Source: Brevundimonas sp. SGAir0440 | GTDB lineage: Bacteria; Pseudomonadota; Alphaproteobacteria; Caulobacterales; Caulobacteraceae | Length of the DNA: 64,000 bases | Direction of reading: 5' to 3' | NCBI RefSeq assembly: GCF_005484585.1 | Contig: NZ_CP039435.1 | Coordinates: forward strand, 1,612,001-1,676,000 | Shown here: piece by piece, positions 1-15,826 of the stretch | Layout: the number at the start of each line of letters is the position of its first letter | How positions within the stretch are numbered: position 1 is the stretch's first letter | Translations under genes and position numbers: made by a program | Notes under the pieces: model-generated | Told to the model about the DNA's origin: nothing | Database searches by the model: none | The model's input: the letters and a program-made list of their open reading frames with translations, nothing else

Positions 1-162
1 CCGTTCCTGGTCGAGAACGTGCTGACCGCCAACGGCGGCGACTACTCCAAGGGGCCGGACTGGGGTTCCTATGTGTTGACCGACGGCAAGCTGGTGACCG
101 GGCAGAACCCCGGCTCATCGCACGCGGCGGCCGAGGCGCTGCTGAAGCTGTTGAGGGCATAA
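1..162 (+). CDS. DJ-1/PfpI-family protein (type 1 glutamine amidotransferase-like), C-terminal end only
   Basis: An open frame runs from the window edge to a TAA stop at 160-162 and gives 53 residues. It contains a stretch reading roughly GPDWGSYVLTDGKLVTGQNP followed by a small-residue helix. A 'TDGxLVTGQNPxSS' ending is typical of DJ-1/PfpI proteins annotated as type 1 glutamine amidotransferase-like, often chaperone or deglycase-like. The nucleophile elbow lies upstream of the window, so activity cannot be judged. The family call rests on this C-terminal motif alone. Confidence 0.7.
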   Translation, partial: PFLVENVLTANGGDYSKGPDWGSYVLTDGKLVTGQNPGSSHAAAEALLKLLRA

Positions 163-170
163 GGAAAATC

Positions 171-306
171 TGTCTCCTCCCCGCGATGCGGGGAGGGGGA
201 CCGCGAAGCGGTGGAGGGGTTTTTGAAGTCCCACAGACCTAAAGAGCCCCTCCGTCGCGAAGCGAAGGCGCGTCGCGCCACCTCCCCACCGAGTGGGGAG
301 GAGACA
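171..306. repeat. Intergenic inverted-repeat element, copy 1
   Basis: The ends are perfect 12-bp inverted repeats: TGTCTCCTCCCC at 171-182 and GGGGAGGAGACA at 295-306. Inside are further matched pieces such as a GGACCGCGAAGCGGTGGAGGGG block and an AGAGCCCCTCC block. A second copy lies at 2393-2542, on the other side of the neighbouring M61 gene. It has no coding potential and looks like a REP/MITE-type palindromic element. It lies between the DJ-1 gene and the 3' end of the first M61 gene. Confidence 0.85.
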
Positions 307-310
307 GTCG

Positions 311-344
311 CCCAGAGTTAGCGCCGGCCCAGAGTTAGCGCCGG
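311..344. repeat. 17-bp perfect tandem duplication at the 3' end of the M61 gene
   Basis: The 17-mer CCCAGAGTTAGCGCCGG occurs at 311-327 and again at 328-344. The right copy contains the TAA stop (335-337, minus strand) and the last two Arg codons of the M61 peptidase. The left copy is non-coding because the shift is not a multiple of three. This looks like a recent slippage or repair duplication next to the inverted-repeat element. Confidence 0.9.
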
Positions 345-2323
345 CGGGGTGCGAGGATGTCGGACAGGCGATCCGGCGCGCCCTCGATCCGTTCCAGCCG
401 CGGGTAGCGCAGGCCGTCGTGATAGGCGAAGGCCACCGTGCGGAAGCGATCGCCGGATTTCAGCAACAGTTCGATCGGAGCGTCGGTCCCTTTCGCCGCC
501 GTGACGGCGTCGCGCAACACCTCGGCCGAGCCGGCCTTGCCGTTGACGGCGACCAGGCTCCAGCCGGCGCCGAGGCCTTGCTCAAAGGCAGGGCCGCCCC
601 AGCGGATGTTGGTCAGCTTGTCGCCCGACAGGGTGAAGCCCAGCGAATACTGGAAGTCGTTGGCCCAGCCGCTCTGGACCGACTTCTCCGCCGCCGACGG
701 CGTGTCGGTGTAGGTCAGTCGCCAGCCGCCACGCTCGATCCCGGCCAGCGGCGCGCGGGCGTCGGGGCCGACGGCGTCGAGGCGGGTGCGCAGGAAGGCG
801 GCCCAGTCGTGGGGATAGACCGCATTCAGGGCCGCGACGACATCTTCGAAGGTGTAGCCCTGCGGCGCCCATTCGCCGTCGTCGTGACCGAAGAAGCCTC
901 TGGCGAAATCGTCCAGCGACTTGCGGCCGTTGGTGCCCTCGCGGATCAGGGTGTCGGCGTCCAGCCAAACCAGCAGGCTTTCGCGGTAGTAGTCGCCGGT
1001 GCCGCGCATCCATGAGGTGAACTGGCCCGGCACGCGATAGCCCAGCAGATTATGGTTGTTGGTGTCCTGCAAGGCGCGCCATTGGCGGCCCGGCTGGTTG
1101 TCATAGAAGGCGGCGACGCTGGCCAGGGTGGCCAGAGCCACGTCCTTGGAATGCAGGCCCGAACGGGCGGCCAGCACATCGCCCCAATATTCGGTCTGAC
1201 CCTCATAAACCCACAGCAGGGTGTTCTGGGTCGGGACGTTGTGGTTGGCGGTCAGCTCGTCCGCCGGACGCATGAACTTGCCGTTCCAGGAGTGGGTGTA
1301 TTCGTGCGGCAGCAGGCCCCGGTCGCCGGCGCTCTTGGTCCAGTTGGTGAAGAAGTCGGGCGCGCCGGTGTTCTCGGACGAGCGATGATGCTCCAGCCCG
1401 ATGCCGCCCATCTGATCGGTCAGGGCGAACAGGAATTCGTAGTTGTCGAAGTGGCGGGCGCCGAACAGGCGGTCGGCCTGCTGGACCATGTTCTCGAACA
1501 GTTTCAGCTGGTCGTCGGTGGCGGCCAGCCCCTTCGCCTCGTCGGCCAGGATGTTCAGGTGGACCCTTGATTCAGACGGGGCGCCGCTGGGGTCGATATC
1601 CACGCGGCGATAATGGGCGCCGGCGAAGATGGGGCTGTCGATCAGGGTGTAGAGGTCGGTCGGGGCGAAGGTCGCCACGTCGCCGTCCTGAGACGCCGTG
1701 GTCAGGGCGGTGCCGTATTTCCAGCCGGCGGGGAGGACCACCGACGGGGCGACCTGGATCTGGCGGCTGAAATAGCCGGCCGGATAGAGGATGGCCTTCT
1801 CCCACTGCAGATTGACCATGGCCGGGGTCATCAGCACGCGCCAGTTGGAGGCGTCGGGTTGGGTCAGTTGCTGGAACTGCACGTCAATGCTGGTCACGCC
1901 CGCCGGAATGTCGAGGTGGAAGGCGTAAGGGTCCAGTGTGTCGCGCAGCCACTCGATGCGCCGGCCGTCGGCGGTGACGGTCAGGCCAGCCAACAGCTGG
2001 ATCGGGCCGGTGGCGGCGTGGTTGCCGGGCAGGAATTTGGGATAGAGCAGGGTCAGCGGGCCAGGGCCGGCGACCGGGATAGTCTGGCTGACGCGGATGA
2101 TGCGGCGGTCCAGGTCGGTGATGTCGGCGCGGTACTGGATCACGCCCGGATAGGGCTTGTCCTGGGGGGCGGGAATGACCGGCTGGGCGCGGGGCAGGGC
2201 CAGCGGCGCCTGGGTCGCATCGGTGACGACCGGCGTGGACTGGAAATTCTGGGCCAGAACTGGCGAAGCGGCGGCCGTCATCAGAACGGCGAGGCAGGCG
2301 GCGGTCAGACGGGTACGCGGCAT
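335..2323 (-). CDS. Secreted M61-family (glycyl aminopeptidase-like) metallopeptidase, paralog A
   Basis: The protein has 662 aa. An N-terminal signal peptide (about residues 1-24, ending VLAQ) points to export. A zinc-peptidase HExxH motif (HEYTH) lies at about 340-344. It is followed about 30 residues later by a VYEGQTEYWG segment, whose Glu fits the third zinc ligand of M61 enzymes. A conserved GGIGLEHHRSSEN stretch precedes the active site, and the last 100 residues look like a PDZ domain. M61 enzymes are metallo-aminopeptidases with preference for Gly or Ala. The next gene upstream on the same strand (2551-4512) is a clear paralog ending in the same LxPRRR tail. The ATG start is supported by the signal peptide. 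Confidence 0.88.
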   Translation of the reverse strand: MPRTRLTAACLAVLMTAAASPVLAQNFQSTPVVTDATQAPLALPRAQPVIPAPQDKPYPGVIQYRADITDLDRRIIRVSQTIPVAGPGPLTLLYPKFLPGNHAATGPIQLLAGLTVTADGRRIEWLRDTLDPYAFHLDIPAGVTSIDVQFQQLTQPDASNWRVLMTPAMVNLQWEKAILYPAGYFSRQIQVAPSVVLPAGWKYGTALTTASQDGDVATFAPTDLYTLIDSPIFAGAHYRRVDIDPSGAPSESRVHLNILADEAKGLAATDDQLKLFENMVQQADRLFGARHFDNYEFLFALTDQMGGIGLEHHRSSENTGAPDFFTNWTKSAGDRGLLPHEYTHSWNGKFMRPADELTANHNVPTQNTLLWVYEGQTEYWGDVLAARSGLHSKDVALATLASVAAFYDNQPGRQWRALQDTNNHNLLGYRVPGQFTSWMRGTGDYYRESLLVWLDADTLIREGTNGRKSLDDFARGFFGHDDGEWAPQGYTFEDVVAALNAVYPHDWAAFLRTRLDAVGPDARAPLAGIERGGWRLTYTDTPSAAEKSVQSGWANDFQYSLGFTLSGDKLTNIRWGGPAFEQGLGAGWSLVAVNGKAGSAEVLRDAVTAAKGTDAPIELLLKSGDRFRTVAFAYHDGLRYPRLERIEGAPDRLSDILAPRRR

Positions 2324-2392
2324 TCGGTCATCCGGTTCGACGAGGGAGCCGCACCGTCGGGGGCGAGGGGCGATGCGTCAAGCGTGGCGTTG

Positions 2393-2542
2393 TGTCTCCT
2401 CCCCATGAAATGGGGAGGGGGACCGCGAAGCGGTGGAGGGGCTCTTGAAGTCCCACAGGCACCTGTGAGGCGGTGAAGAGCCCCTCCCGTCACGGCGCTG
2501 AAGAAGCGCCGCGCCACCTCCCCACCAAGTGGGGAGGAGACG
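2393..2542. repeat. Intergenic inverted-repeat element, copy 2
   Basis: The left end TGTCTCCTCCCC (2393-2404) and right end GGGGAGGAGACG (2531-2542) match copy 1 at 171-306 except for the last base. The internal GGACCGCGAAGCGGTGGAGGGG block is shared exactly and is followed by CTTGAAGTCCCACAG in both. The centre differs and is about 14 bp longer. The element fills most of the gap between the two M61 paralogs. Confidence 0.85.
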
Positions 2543-2550
2543 GGTCGCCT

Positions 2551-4512
2551 TTAGCGCCGACGCGGCGTCAGGATGTCCCCCAGGCGATCGGGCGTGCCGG
2601 GGATGCGTTCCAGGCGGGGGTAGCGCAGGCCGTCGTGGTAGTCGAAGACGACGGTGCGGTATTGCTCGTCATCCTTGACGATCAGGGTGATGGGCGTCGA
2701 CGGATCCTTGGCCGCAGTGACGGCCTCGGCCAGGCGTTCGGCGCTGGCGGCCTGCCCGTTGACGGCGACGATCTCCATCCCGGCGGCGAGGCCCGACTTG
2801 AAGGCCAGGCCGTTCCACTGGACGCTGCGGATCTTGTTGCCCTCGCCGGTCTGGAAGCCCAGCGAATAGGTGAAGTCGTTGCGTTTCAGCTCGGCATACA
2901 GGGTCTTCATATAATCGGTGGGCTTGTCCGAATAGGCCAGCCGCCAGCCGCCGCGCGCCAGACCGTCCAGCGGGGCGTGGGCCTCGGGGCCGTCGGCGTC
3001 CAGGCGGGTGCGCAGGAAGGTCGCCCAATCGTTGGCGACGACGCCGTTCAGGGCCGCGACCACATCCTCGAACGTATAGGGGGCGGGCGTGTAGCTGCCG
3101 TCCTGGACGCCGTAGAAGGCGCGGGCGAAGTCGTCGAGCGACTTCCGGCCGCCGGTCTTCTCGCGGATCGTCGTGTCGACGTCGAGCCAGATCAACTGGC
3201 CCTCGGAATAGTAGTCCTCGTCGCGTTGCCACGACAGCCAGCCCTTGGGCTGGCGCTGGCTGATGATCGGATCGTTGGTCGTGTCCTGCATCGCGCGCCA
3301 TTCGCGGCCGACGCGCGTGTCGAACGTCGCGGCGGTCATGGCCAGGGCGTCCATCGCCTGTTGCTTGGTCAGCAGACCCGAGCGGGCGGCGATGACTTGG
3401 CCATAATACTGGGTCTGGCCCTCATAGACCCACAGCAGGCTGTTCTGCAGCGGGCTGTTGAAGTTGGGCACATACTGGTCGGCGGGGCGGCGCCATTTGC
3501 CGTCCCAGGAGTGGTTCATTTCGTGGCTGAGCAGGTCGCGGTCGGACAGATGGGTGTCCCAGCCGGTGAAGAAGGCGGGATCGACCGAGTTTTCCGAACT
3601 GCGGTGATGCTCAAGCCCGATGCCGCCCAGCTTGTCGGTCATGGCGATCAGGAAGTCGTAGTGGTCGAAATGGCGCGCGCCATACAGTCGGTCCATCTGC
3701 GTCACGAGATTGCGCAGGATCTGGATCTGCTCGTCCGTCGCGTTCAGGCTGTCGGCCTTGTCCGCGACGATGTTGGCGCGAACGGGCGAGCGGCCGCCGG
3801 GATCGAGGTCGATCTGGCGATAGTGGACGCCGGCGAAGACCGGGCTGTCGATCAGCACTTCCAGATTGACGGGCTTGAACGTCTGGACGTCGCCGGCCTT
3901 GCTTTCGGGCTCGAGCGCCGTGCCGAACTGCCATCCGGCGGGGAATTTGACCGTGGGCTGGACCGTGATGTTCCGCGACCAGTGGCCGGCGGGATAGAGC
4001 AGCATCTTCTCCCACTGGATGTTCAGCATCTCGGGCGTCATCGTGATGCGGCCCTGATTGCCGGTCGTCGGCGACAGATGCTGCAGGGTGATGTCCAGCG
4101 CGGTTGCACCGGCCGGGACGACCACGTGATAGGCGAAGGGATGCAGGGTGTCGCGCACCCACTGCACCCGCTGGCCGTTCGCCATGATCTCGATGCCGGC
4201 CAGCTGCGCGATGGGGCCGACGGGGCCGTGGTTGCCCGGCAGCCACTCGGGGAAGAACAGCGTCATCGGTCCCGCCTGGGCGACCGGGATCGTTTCCTTC
4301 ACCGCAAAGATGTGCTGGGCCAGATTGGTGGCGTCGACGTCCAGGGTGATGACGCCGGGATAGGCGACGTCCCGCGCGTCCGGAATCGCAGGCAGGGGCG
4401 CGGGCAGGGCGGGCGGCGCGGTCGAGGCCTGCTGCGCCAGGGCGGCCGGGGCGGTCGAGACGAGCAGAAGAGCGAGGCCGAGAGGGGCGGCGCGCAGGCA
4501 AGAACGGATCAT
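2551..4512 (-). CDS. Secreted M61-family metallopeptidase, paralog B
   Basis: The protein has 653 aa and is closely similar along its length to the product of 335-2323. It has a signal peptide (about residues 1-27, ending ALAQ), the HExxH motif HEMNH at about 330-334, the GGIGLEHHRSSEN block just before it, a VYEGQTQYYG segment after it, and a PDZ-like C-terminus. It is probably a periplasmic or secreted aminopeptidase. The two genes are separated by 227 bp that hold a repeat element, so they look like a tandem duplication rather than one tight operon. Its upstream region carries a long inverted repeat (4583-4648). Confidence 0.88.
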   Translation of the reverse strand: MIRSCLRAAPLGLALLLVSTAPAALAQQASTAPPALPAPLPAIPDARDVAYPGVITLDVDATNLAQHIFAVKETIPVAQAGPMTLFFPEWLPGNHGPVGPIAQLAGIEIMANGQRVQWVRDTLHPFAYHVVVPAGATALDITLQHLSPTTGNQGRITMTPEMLNIQWEKMLLYPAGHWSRNITVQPTVKFPAGWQFGTALEPESKAGDVQTFKPVNLEVLIDSPVFAGVHYRQIDLDPGGRSPVRANIVADKADSLNATDEQIQILRNLVTQMDRLYGARHFDHYDFLIAMTDKLGGIGLEHHRSSENSVDPAFFTGWDTHLSDRDLLSHEMNHSWDGKWRRPADQYVPNFNSPLQNSLLWVYEGQTQYYGQVIAARSGLLTKQQAMDALAMTAATFDTRVGREWRAMQDTTNDPIISQRQPKGWLSWQRDEDYYSEGQLIWLDVDTTIREKTGGRKSLDDFARAFYGVQDGSYTPAPYTFEDVVAALNGVVANDWATFLRTRLDADGPEAHAPLDGLARGGWRLAYSDKPTDYMKTLYAELKRNDFTYSLGFQTGEGNKIRSVQWNGLAFKSGLAAGMEIVAVNGQAASAERLAEAVTAAKDPSTPITLIVKDDEQYRTVVFDYHDGLRYPRLERIPGTPDRLGDILTPRRR

Positions 4513-4582
4513 CGAGGACTCTTCAGGCGACTGGGGGAGCCGCGACAGTCCGACGCAGGGGGCGGGGCGTCAAGCGTCAGCG

Positions 4583-4648
4583 CTGATCCGAAATTGCACT
4601 GCACCCCGAAAACGCGTGCAAAATGCAAGGACGTGCAATTGGGATCAG
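4583..4648. repeat. Long imperfect inverted repeat between the HTH gene and M61 paralog B
   Basis: Left arm: CTGATCC (4583-4589), two bases, then AATTGCAC (4592-4599). Right arm: GTGCAATT (4633-4640), one base, then GGATCAG (4642-4648). That is 15 paired bases with a small bulge. The 33-base centre is rich in TGCA, with further TTGCA copies on the minus strand. It overlaps the stop codon of the HTH gene and lies about 70 bp upstream of the M61 start. It could be an operator or a large stem-loop. No T-run follows it, so it is not a classic terminator. Confidence 0.6.
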
Positions 4649-5130
4649 TCCTCCTCCATCGGACGCAGGGGCGGCGTGGTGGGCAGATTGTGCTGCCGTT
4701 TCGGGTCGTTGGCCATGCCCCGGTAGTAGCGCACGGCATGGTCGTCGATCTTGGCGATGGCCTCCAGATCCTTGTGCAGCCGGGACCAGCCCCGAGCCTC
4801 GATCAGCTTGCCGTCGATCATCGCCCGTGAAGCATTGGCCCAGGCCAGACGCGCCATGTCGGCGGCGTTGCAGGGCAGGCGCTGGTCGATGGCGTCCAAC
4901 TCATAGGCGTCCAGCGGTTCGAAAACCGCGCCGTGGGGTTGGTCCGATCGGCGCCATCCTTCCGTACGGGCGCGCCAACGGAAGGTCGACAGGCTGAGGC
5001 CGTGGCGCGCGCAGACCTCCTGGGCGAACCCCCCGGCGAGATAGTCTTTGCGCGCGGCGGCCCAGGTCGCGGCGGACCGTCGGGTCCAGTCGGGCGAGTT
5101 CGGATTGGGATCGGAGATGTCATCGGTCAT
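4645..5130 (-). CDS. Small HTH-domain protein (terminase-small-subunit/transposase-like helix-turn-helix), function unknown
   Basis: From the ATG at 5130 it encodes 161 aa. Near the N-terminus (about residues 21-60) is a pattern of the type 'xxARKDYLAGGFxxEVCARHGLSLSTFRWRAR..GW'. This resembles the helix-turn-helix used by small terminase subunits and by transposase-like DNA-binding domains to choose a recognition step. The rest is helical, with a Trp/Arg-rich segment, and no catalytic motif is visible. The frame stays open upstream to 5190, but MTDD at 5130 looks more natural; MGGM at 5139 is an alternative. No phage genes surround it. I would call it a DNA-binding protein of unknown role. 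Confidence 0.6.
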   Translation of the reverse strand: MTDDISDPNPNSPDWTRRSAATWAAARKDYLAGGFAQEVCARHGLSLSTFRWRARTEGWRRSDQPHGAVFEPLDAYELDAIDQRLPCNAADMARLAWANASRAMIDGKLIEARGWSRLHKDLEAIAKIDDHAVRYYRGMANDPKRQHNLPTTPPLRPMEED

Positions 5131-5224
5131 GCCGCCCATGATGCGGGCGGCGTCGGCTATGGCCGGAACAATGACGCTTGGCGCGCCCAAGCCGTTGAAT
5201 AGGCAGCGGTCAGGGTGTCGAAAT

Positions 5225-5252
5225 AGGATGGGGCGCGGTCGCCAGCCATCCT
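5225..5252 (-). terminator. Hairpin downstream of the FKBP gene, possible weak terminator
   Basis: AGGATGG (5225-5231) pairs with CCATCCT (5246-5252), with a 14-base loop, just beyond the FKBP stop at 5263. On the minus strand the stem is followed by ATTTCG, only a short T-run. Termination is plausible but weak. Confidence 0.4.
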
Positions 5253-5262
5253 GTTTCGGTCT

Positions 5263-5814
5263 TCAGCCCGGCTTGACGTCCAGCAGTTCGACCGAGAAGC
5301 GCAGGGTCGAGTTGGGGGGCAGTTCGTCGCCGCCGACCCAGCGCGAGCCGTAGCCCAGCGAGGCGGGGATGACGAATTCGTAGATTTCCCCGACGCGCAT
5401 CAGGGCCACGCCCTCGGTCCAGCCCTTGATGACGCGATTCAGCGGAAACTCGGCCGGTTCGTTGCGGGCGTAGGAACTGTCGAACTCGCGCCCGTCAATG
5501 AAGGTGCCGCGATAGTGGACCTTGACCGTGTCGGTCGCCTTGGGCTGCGCGCCCTCGGGGTGGGCCTTGCCGACGCGGCGGTACTGCAGACCGCTCTCGG
5601 TGGTCGTCCAGCCGCGCCGGGCGCCGTTCCAGGCGAGGTAGGCGGTATTGCCGGCGTCCCAGGCCTGCTGCGGCGTCAGGGTGCCCTGGCCATTGACCTG
5701 ATCGGCGGCGCGCGCGGCGGCCGAAGCCGTCTCGGCATAGGTCACCGGCTCGCGATGGGTGGCGCAGGCGGAAAGGGCGAGAGCGGCGAGAAGGGGCAGG
5801 GCGATCCGTGTCAT
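5263..5814 (-). CDS. FKBP-type peptidyl-prolyl cis-trans isomerase, lipoprotein
   Basis: The protein has 183 aa. A lipoprotein signal peptide with lipobox LSAC puts the acylated cysteine at residue 17, so the mature protein should sit in the cell envelope. The C-terminal half (about 85-183) is an FKBP domain: [18 protein letters not shown], then [16 protein letters not shown], a YG..W segment and a final [10 protein letters not shown] strand. FKBP domains speed cis-trans isomerisation of Xaa-Pro bonds in folding proteins. The N-terminal 60 residues after the lipobox are a linker or dimerisation helix. It is transcribed divergently from rpoB. The length is on the small side for MIP/FkpA-like proteins. 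Confidence 0.9.
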   Translation of the reverse strand: MTRIALPLLAALALSACATHREPVTYAETASAAARAADQVNGQGTLTPQQAWDAGNTAYLAWNGARRGWTTTESGLQYRRVGKAHPEGAQPKATDTVKVHYRGTFIDGREFDSSYARNEPAEFPLNRVIKGWTEGVALMRVGEIYEFVIPASLGYGSRWVGGDELPPNSTLRFSVELLDVKPG

Positions 5815-6154
5815 AAGGCGACGCTAGATCAGCCCATCGTCGCTCGCAACGAGATTGGTCGCCTCTGTCGAAAAGGTTCCCTGGGGCCTTTATTTCGTCG
5901 CGAATGCGCGTATATGTGCGCGCTCCGCAACACTCCACATGAGTCTGCGCGCAAGCGCCGAGGCCCGGTCCGTCGCCCTCCGACCGAGCGAAGGCGCGGC
6001 TCCTTCCCAGGGAGCCGGTCCATTTCAGGCGTCCTGGCCCGGCAGCGGGCCGAGGGTGGATGCCGAAACCCTGGCTGCGGACGCGGAAACGCGCGCCGTG
6101 GCTGCTGCATTTCACGCACGTCTTCCCCGGGGCGTGCGCCATGGGAAACACTGA
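5815..6154 (+). promoter_or_regulatory. rpoB upstream region: structured leader with hairpins and an overlapping minicistron
   Basis: These 340 bases lie between divergent FKBP and rpoB genes and contain no convincing gene. An AT-richer stretch around 5880-5930 is the likely promoter area, but I cannot assign boxes. Downstream are three short stems on the rpoB side: CGGCTCC/GGAGCCG (5997-6003 with 6011-6017), GGCCCG/CGGGCC (6036-6041 with 6046-6051) and CGCACG/CGTGCG (6115-6120 with 6133-6138). An ATG at 6141 opens a five-codon reading frame (MGNTE) whose TGA (6156-6158) overlaps the rpoB ATG. Confidence 0.4.
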
Positions 6155-10270
<4,116 letters not shown>

Positions 10271-10279
10271 GGCGTGACG

Positions 10280-10318
10280 CGTGAGTCGGGACCGGGCCGA
10301 TGCTCGTCACGACTCACG
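10280..10318. repeat. Inverted repeat in the rpoB-rpoC spacer
   Basis: CGTGAGTCG (10280-10288) is the exact reverse complement of CGACTCACG (10310-10318). Extending outward, TGACG/ATTCA adds imperfect pairing, 12 of 14 over the longer arm. The loop is 21 bases. No T-run follows, so it is more likely an RNA stem between the two cistrons or a small repeat than a terminator. Confidence 0.65.
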
Positions 10319-10390
10319 ATTCACTCATCACGGCGCCGTTCCCCCTCTGAAAAGATTTGACGCAGCCTTGGGCTGCAGAAGGAAACCAAG

Positions 10391-14587
<4,197 letters not shown>

Positions 14588-14617
14588 TCTTCCGCTTCCC
14601 TAGCGAAGACCTGAAGA

Positions 14618-14647
14618 GGGCGGCGCCGGCGACGGCGCCGCCCTTTT
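14618..14647 (+). terminator. Intrinsic terminator after rpoC
   Basis: A perfect 11-bp GC stem (14618-14628 with 14633-14643), a GCGA tetraloop and then TTTT at 14644-14647, 30 bp after the rpoC stop. Confidence 0.95.
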
Positions 14648-14709
14648 CCTGTGACTTGACGCGTGCCCGGATTGCGGTGTGCTAAGTCAGGGTTGTGTGG
14701 AGGGTCGCC

Positions 14710-14841
14710 ATGACGAAAGCCGACAAGGTGCTGTGGGGCCTAACGGCTGTGATGCTGTCGCTCCTAGTCGTCGTGGAAGCCAAGACGATGATGATCAACC
14801 TCGGCGCGGCCATGCACGACGCCTATTGCCAGGATCACTAA
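14710..14841 (+). CDS. Small single-pass membrane protein, 43 aa, unknown function
   Basis: A 43-codon frame begins at an ATG preceded by GGAGGG seven bases upstream and ends at TAA 14839-14841. A hydrophobic segment at about residues 8-23 (WGLTAVMLSLLVVV) suggests one membrane helix with a short polar tail. A TTGACG at 14656 and a GCTAAGTC at 14681 upstream resemble Caulobacter housekeeping boxes, but the spacing is too long to be sure. It lies alone between the rpoC terminator and a convergent gene. I do not recognise the family. Confidence 0.6.
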   Translation: MTKADKVLWGLTAVMLSLLVVVEAKTMMINLGAAMHDAYCQDH

Positions 14842-14844
14842 GGG

Positions 14845-15699
14845 TCAGTCTTCCCTACCTCCGATTTGAAGTCCTCCGACGCTTGCAGAAAAACCCTGGC
14901 GGCGGCGTTCGCCTCGATTGATCGTCGTCTCCGCGCCTTGACGCATGTCAACGCCGGGGACGTCAGGCAATAGGGCGCCGGCGCAGCCCGTGCCGAAGTT
15001 AGAGCCGACGCAGTCCGCCGGACCCACCACGCCGACACCGCCGGACAGAGGACGACGTCGCGCCTCCCATTCGGCCAGACGCCGTGCGCCCTCGCGCGCA
15101 AAGGCGGCGTCGCGCTCGGGGTTGCCCGTGCCGGTGATCGGGGCGGCGTTCATGCCGCGTCGCATGGCGTCCTCGCGGCAATGGGCGCGCTCGGCGGCGT
15201 TGAGCTGTTGCGGCGTGGTGCAGCCGATCAGGCCCTGACGCAGGACGCGGGACATGGCCCCGGCGCGGTCGTTCGGATTGACCGTCCAGGCATCCGGCGG
15301 CGCGGGCGCGCCCTGAGGGGTGGGCGCGGCGATCCGCGGACGGATCGGAGACGGGCGGACATCCTGCGGCGTCTGTTGAAGGGAAGGGGGCGTTTGAACC
15401 GTCGGGCGCGCGTTCCGCGCTGCGGCCGCCACGTCGTTGATTGCGCGCGCCTGGACCGGCGTTCTAGGCCGCTCGTCGGGCAGCAGGGGGCGGGGCGTGA
15501 TGTCGACGTAGATCGGCGGCTGTTCGGGCGCGACGAGGTCTCCCTCTATGCCTAGGGCCGTGAACGACAGGATGGCGATCAGCGCGGTGTTGATCGCCAC
15601 CGACGCCGTCGCCAAACCCGCTTTTCGCCAGTCGAGGCGTCGGTCGGGTCGCGTCACCTGTGCAAACGCCAATGCGTCGTCCCCCTTGCTCCAATGCAA
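14845..15699 (-). CDS. Membrane-anchored proline-rich periplasmic protein, unknown function
   Basis: The frame gives 284 aa from a TTG at 15699; an in-frame stop lies three codons upstream. A GTG at codon 15 is another possible start. A membrane helix at about residues 28-50 is followed by a Pro/Arg/Gln-rich stretch (about 55-130) like the periplasm-spanning linker of TonB-like proteins. Then comes a basic domain with several Cys residues (CTTPQQLNAAERAHC and later ADCVGSNFGTGC), which may form disulfides. There is no TonB C-terminal domain. The architecture suggests an inner-membrane-anchored envelope protein. Confidence is good for coding and low for function. Confidence 0.65.
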   Translation of the reverse strand: MHWSKGDDALAFAQVTRPDRRLDWRKAGLATASVAINTALIAILSFTALGIEGDLVAPEQPPIYVDITPRPLLPDERPRTPVQARAINDVAAAARNARPTVQTPPSLQQTPQDVRPSPIRPRIAAPTPQGAPAPPDAWTVNPNDRAGAMSRVLRQGLIGCTTPQQLNAAERAHCREDAMRRGMNAAPITGTGNPERDAAFAREGARRLAEWEARRRPLSGGVGVVGPADCVGSNFGTGCAGALLPDVPGVDMRQGAETTINRGERRRQGFSASVGGLQIGGRED

Positions 15700-15791
15700 G
15701 CTGTGCTAGAAGCATGGCCGCTTTCGGGCAGAAGGCGAACCGACGACAAGGGAAGCAACGCCTGGTTTCTGCTCTGAAGATGAGCGTCGCC

Positions 15792-15820
15792 TTGACCTTC
15801 GCGCCCATCGCGCGTAGAAG
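15792..15820 (+). promoter_or_regulatory. Candidate promoter of the transcript upstream of rpsL
   Basis: TTGACC (15792-15797), a 17-bp spacer, then TAGAAG (15815-15820), reasonable sigma-70-like boxes. A start near 15827 would yield about 100 nt up to the terminator at 15894-15925. The boxes were read by eye and not scored. Confidence 0.4.
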
Positions 15821-15826
15821 CCGCCC

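Noticed and set aside
2473..4830. Long plus-strand open frame opposite M61 paralog B
   Set aside because: Antisense shadow of a clear M61 gene; long opposite-strand frames are common in DNA with this GC bias and the translation shows no domain.
4645..5130. Phage terminase small subunit, implying a prophage
   Set aside because: Only the HTH resembles it; there are no other phage genes, repeats or tRNA integration site nearby.
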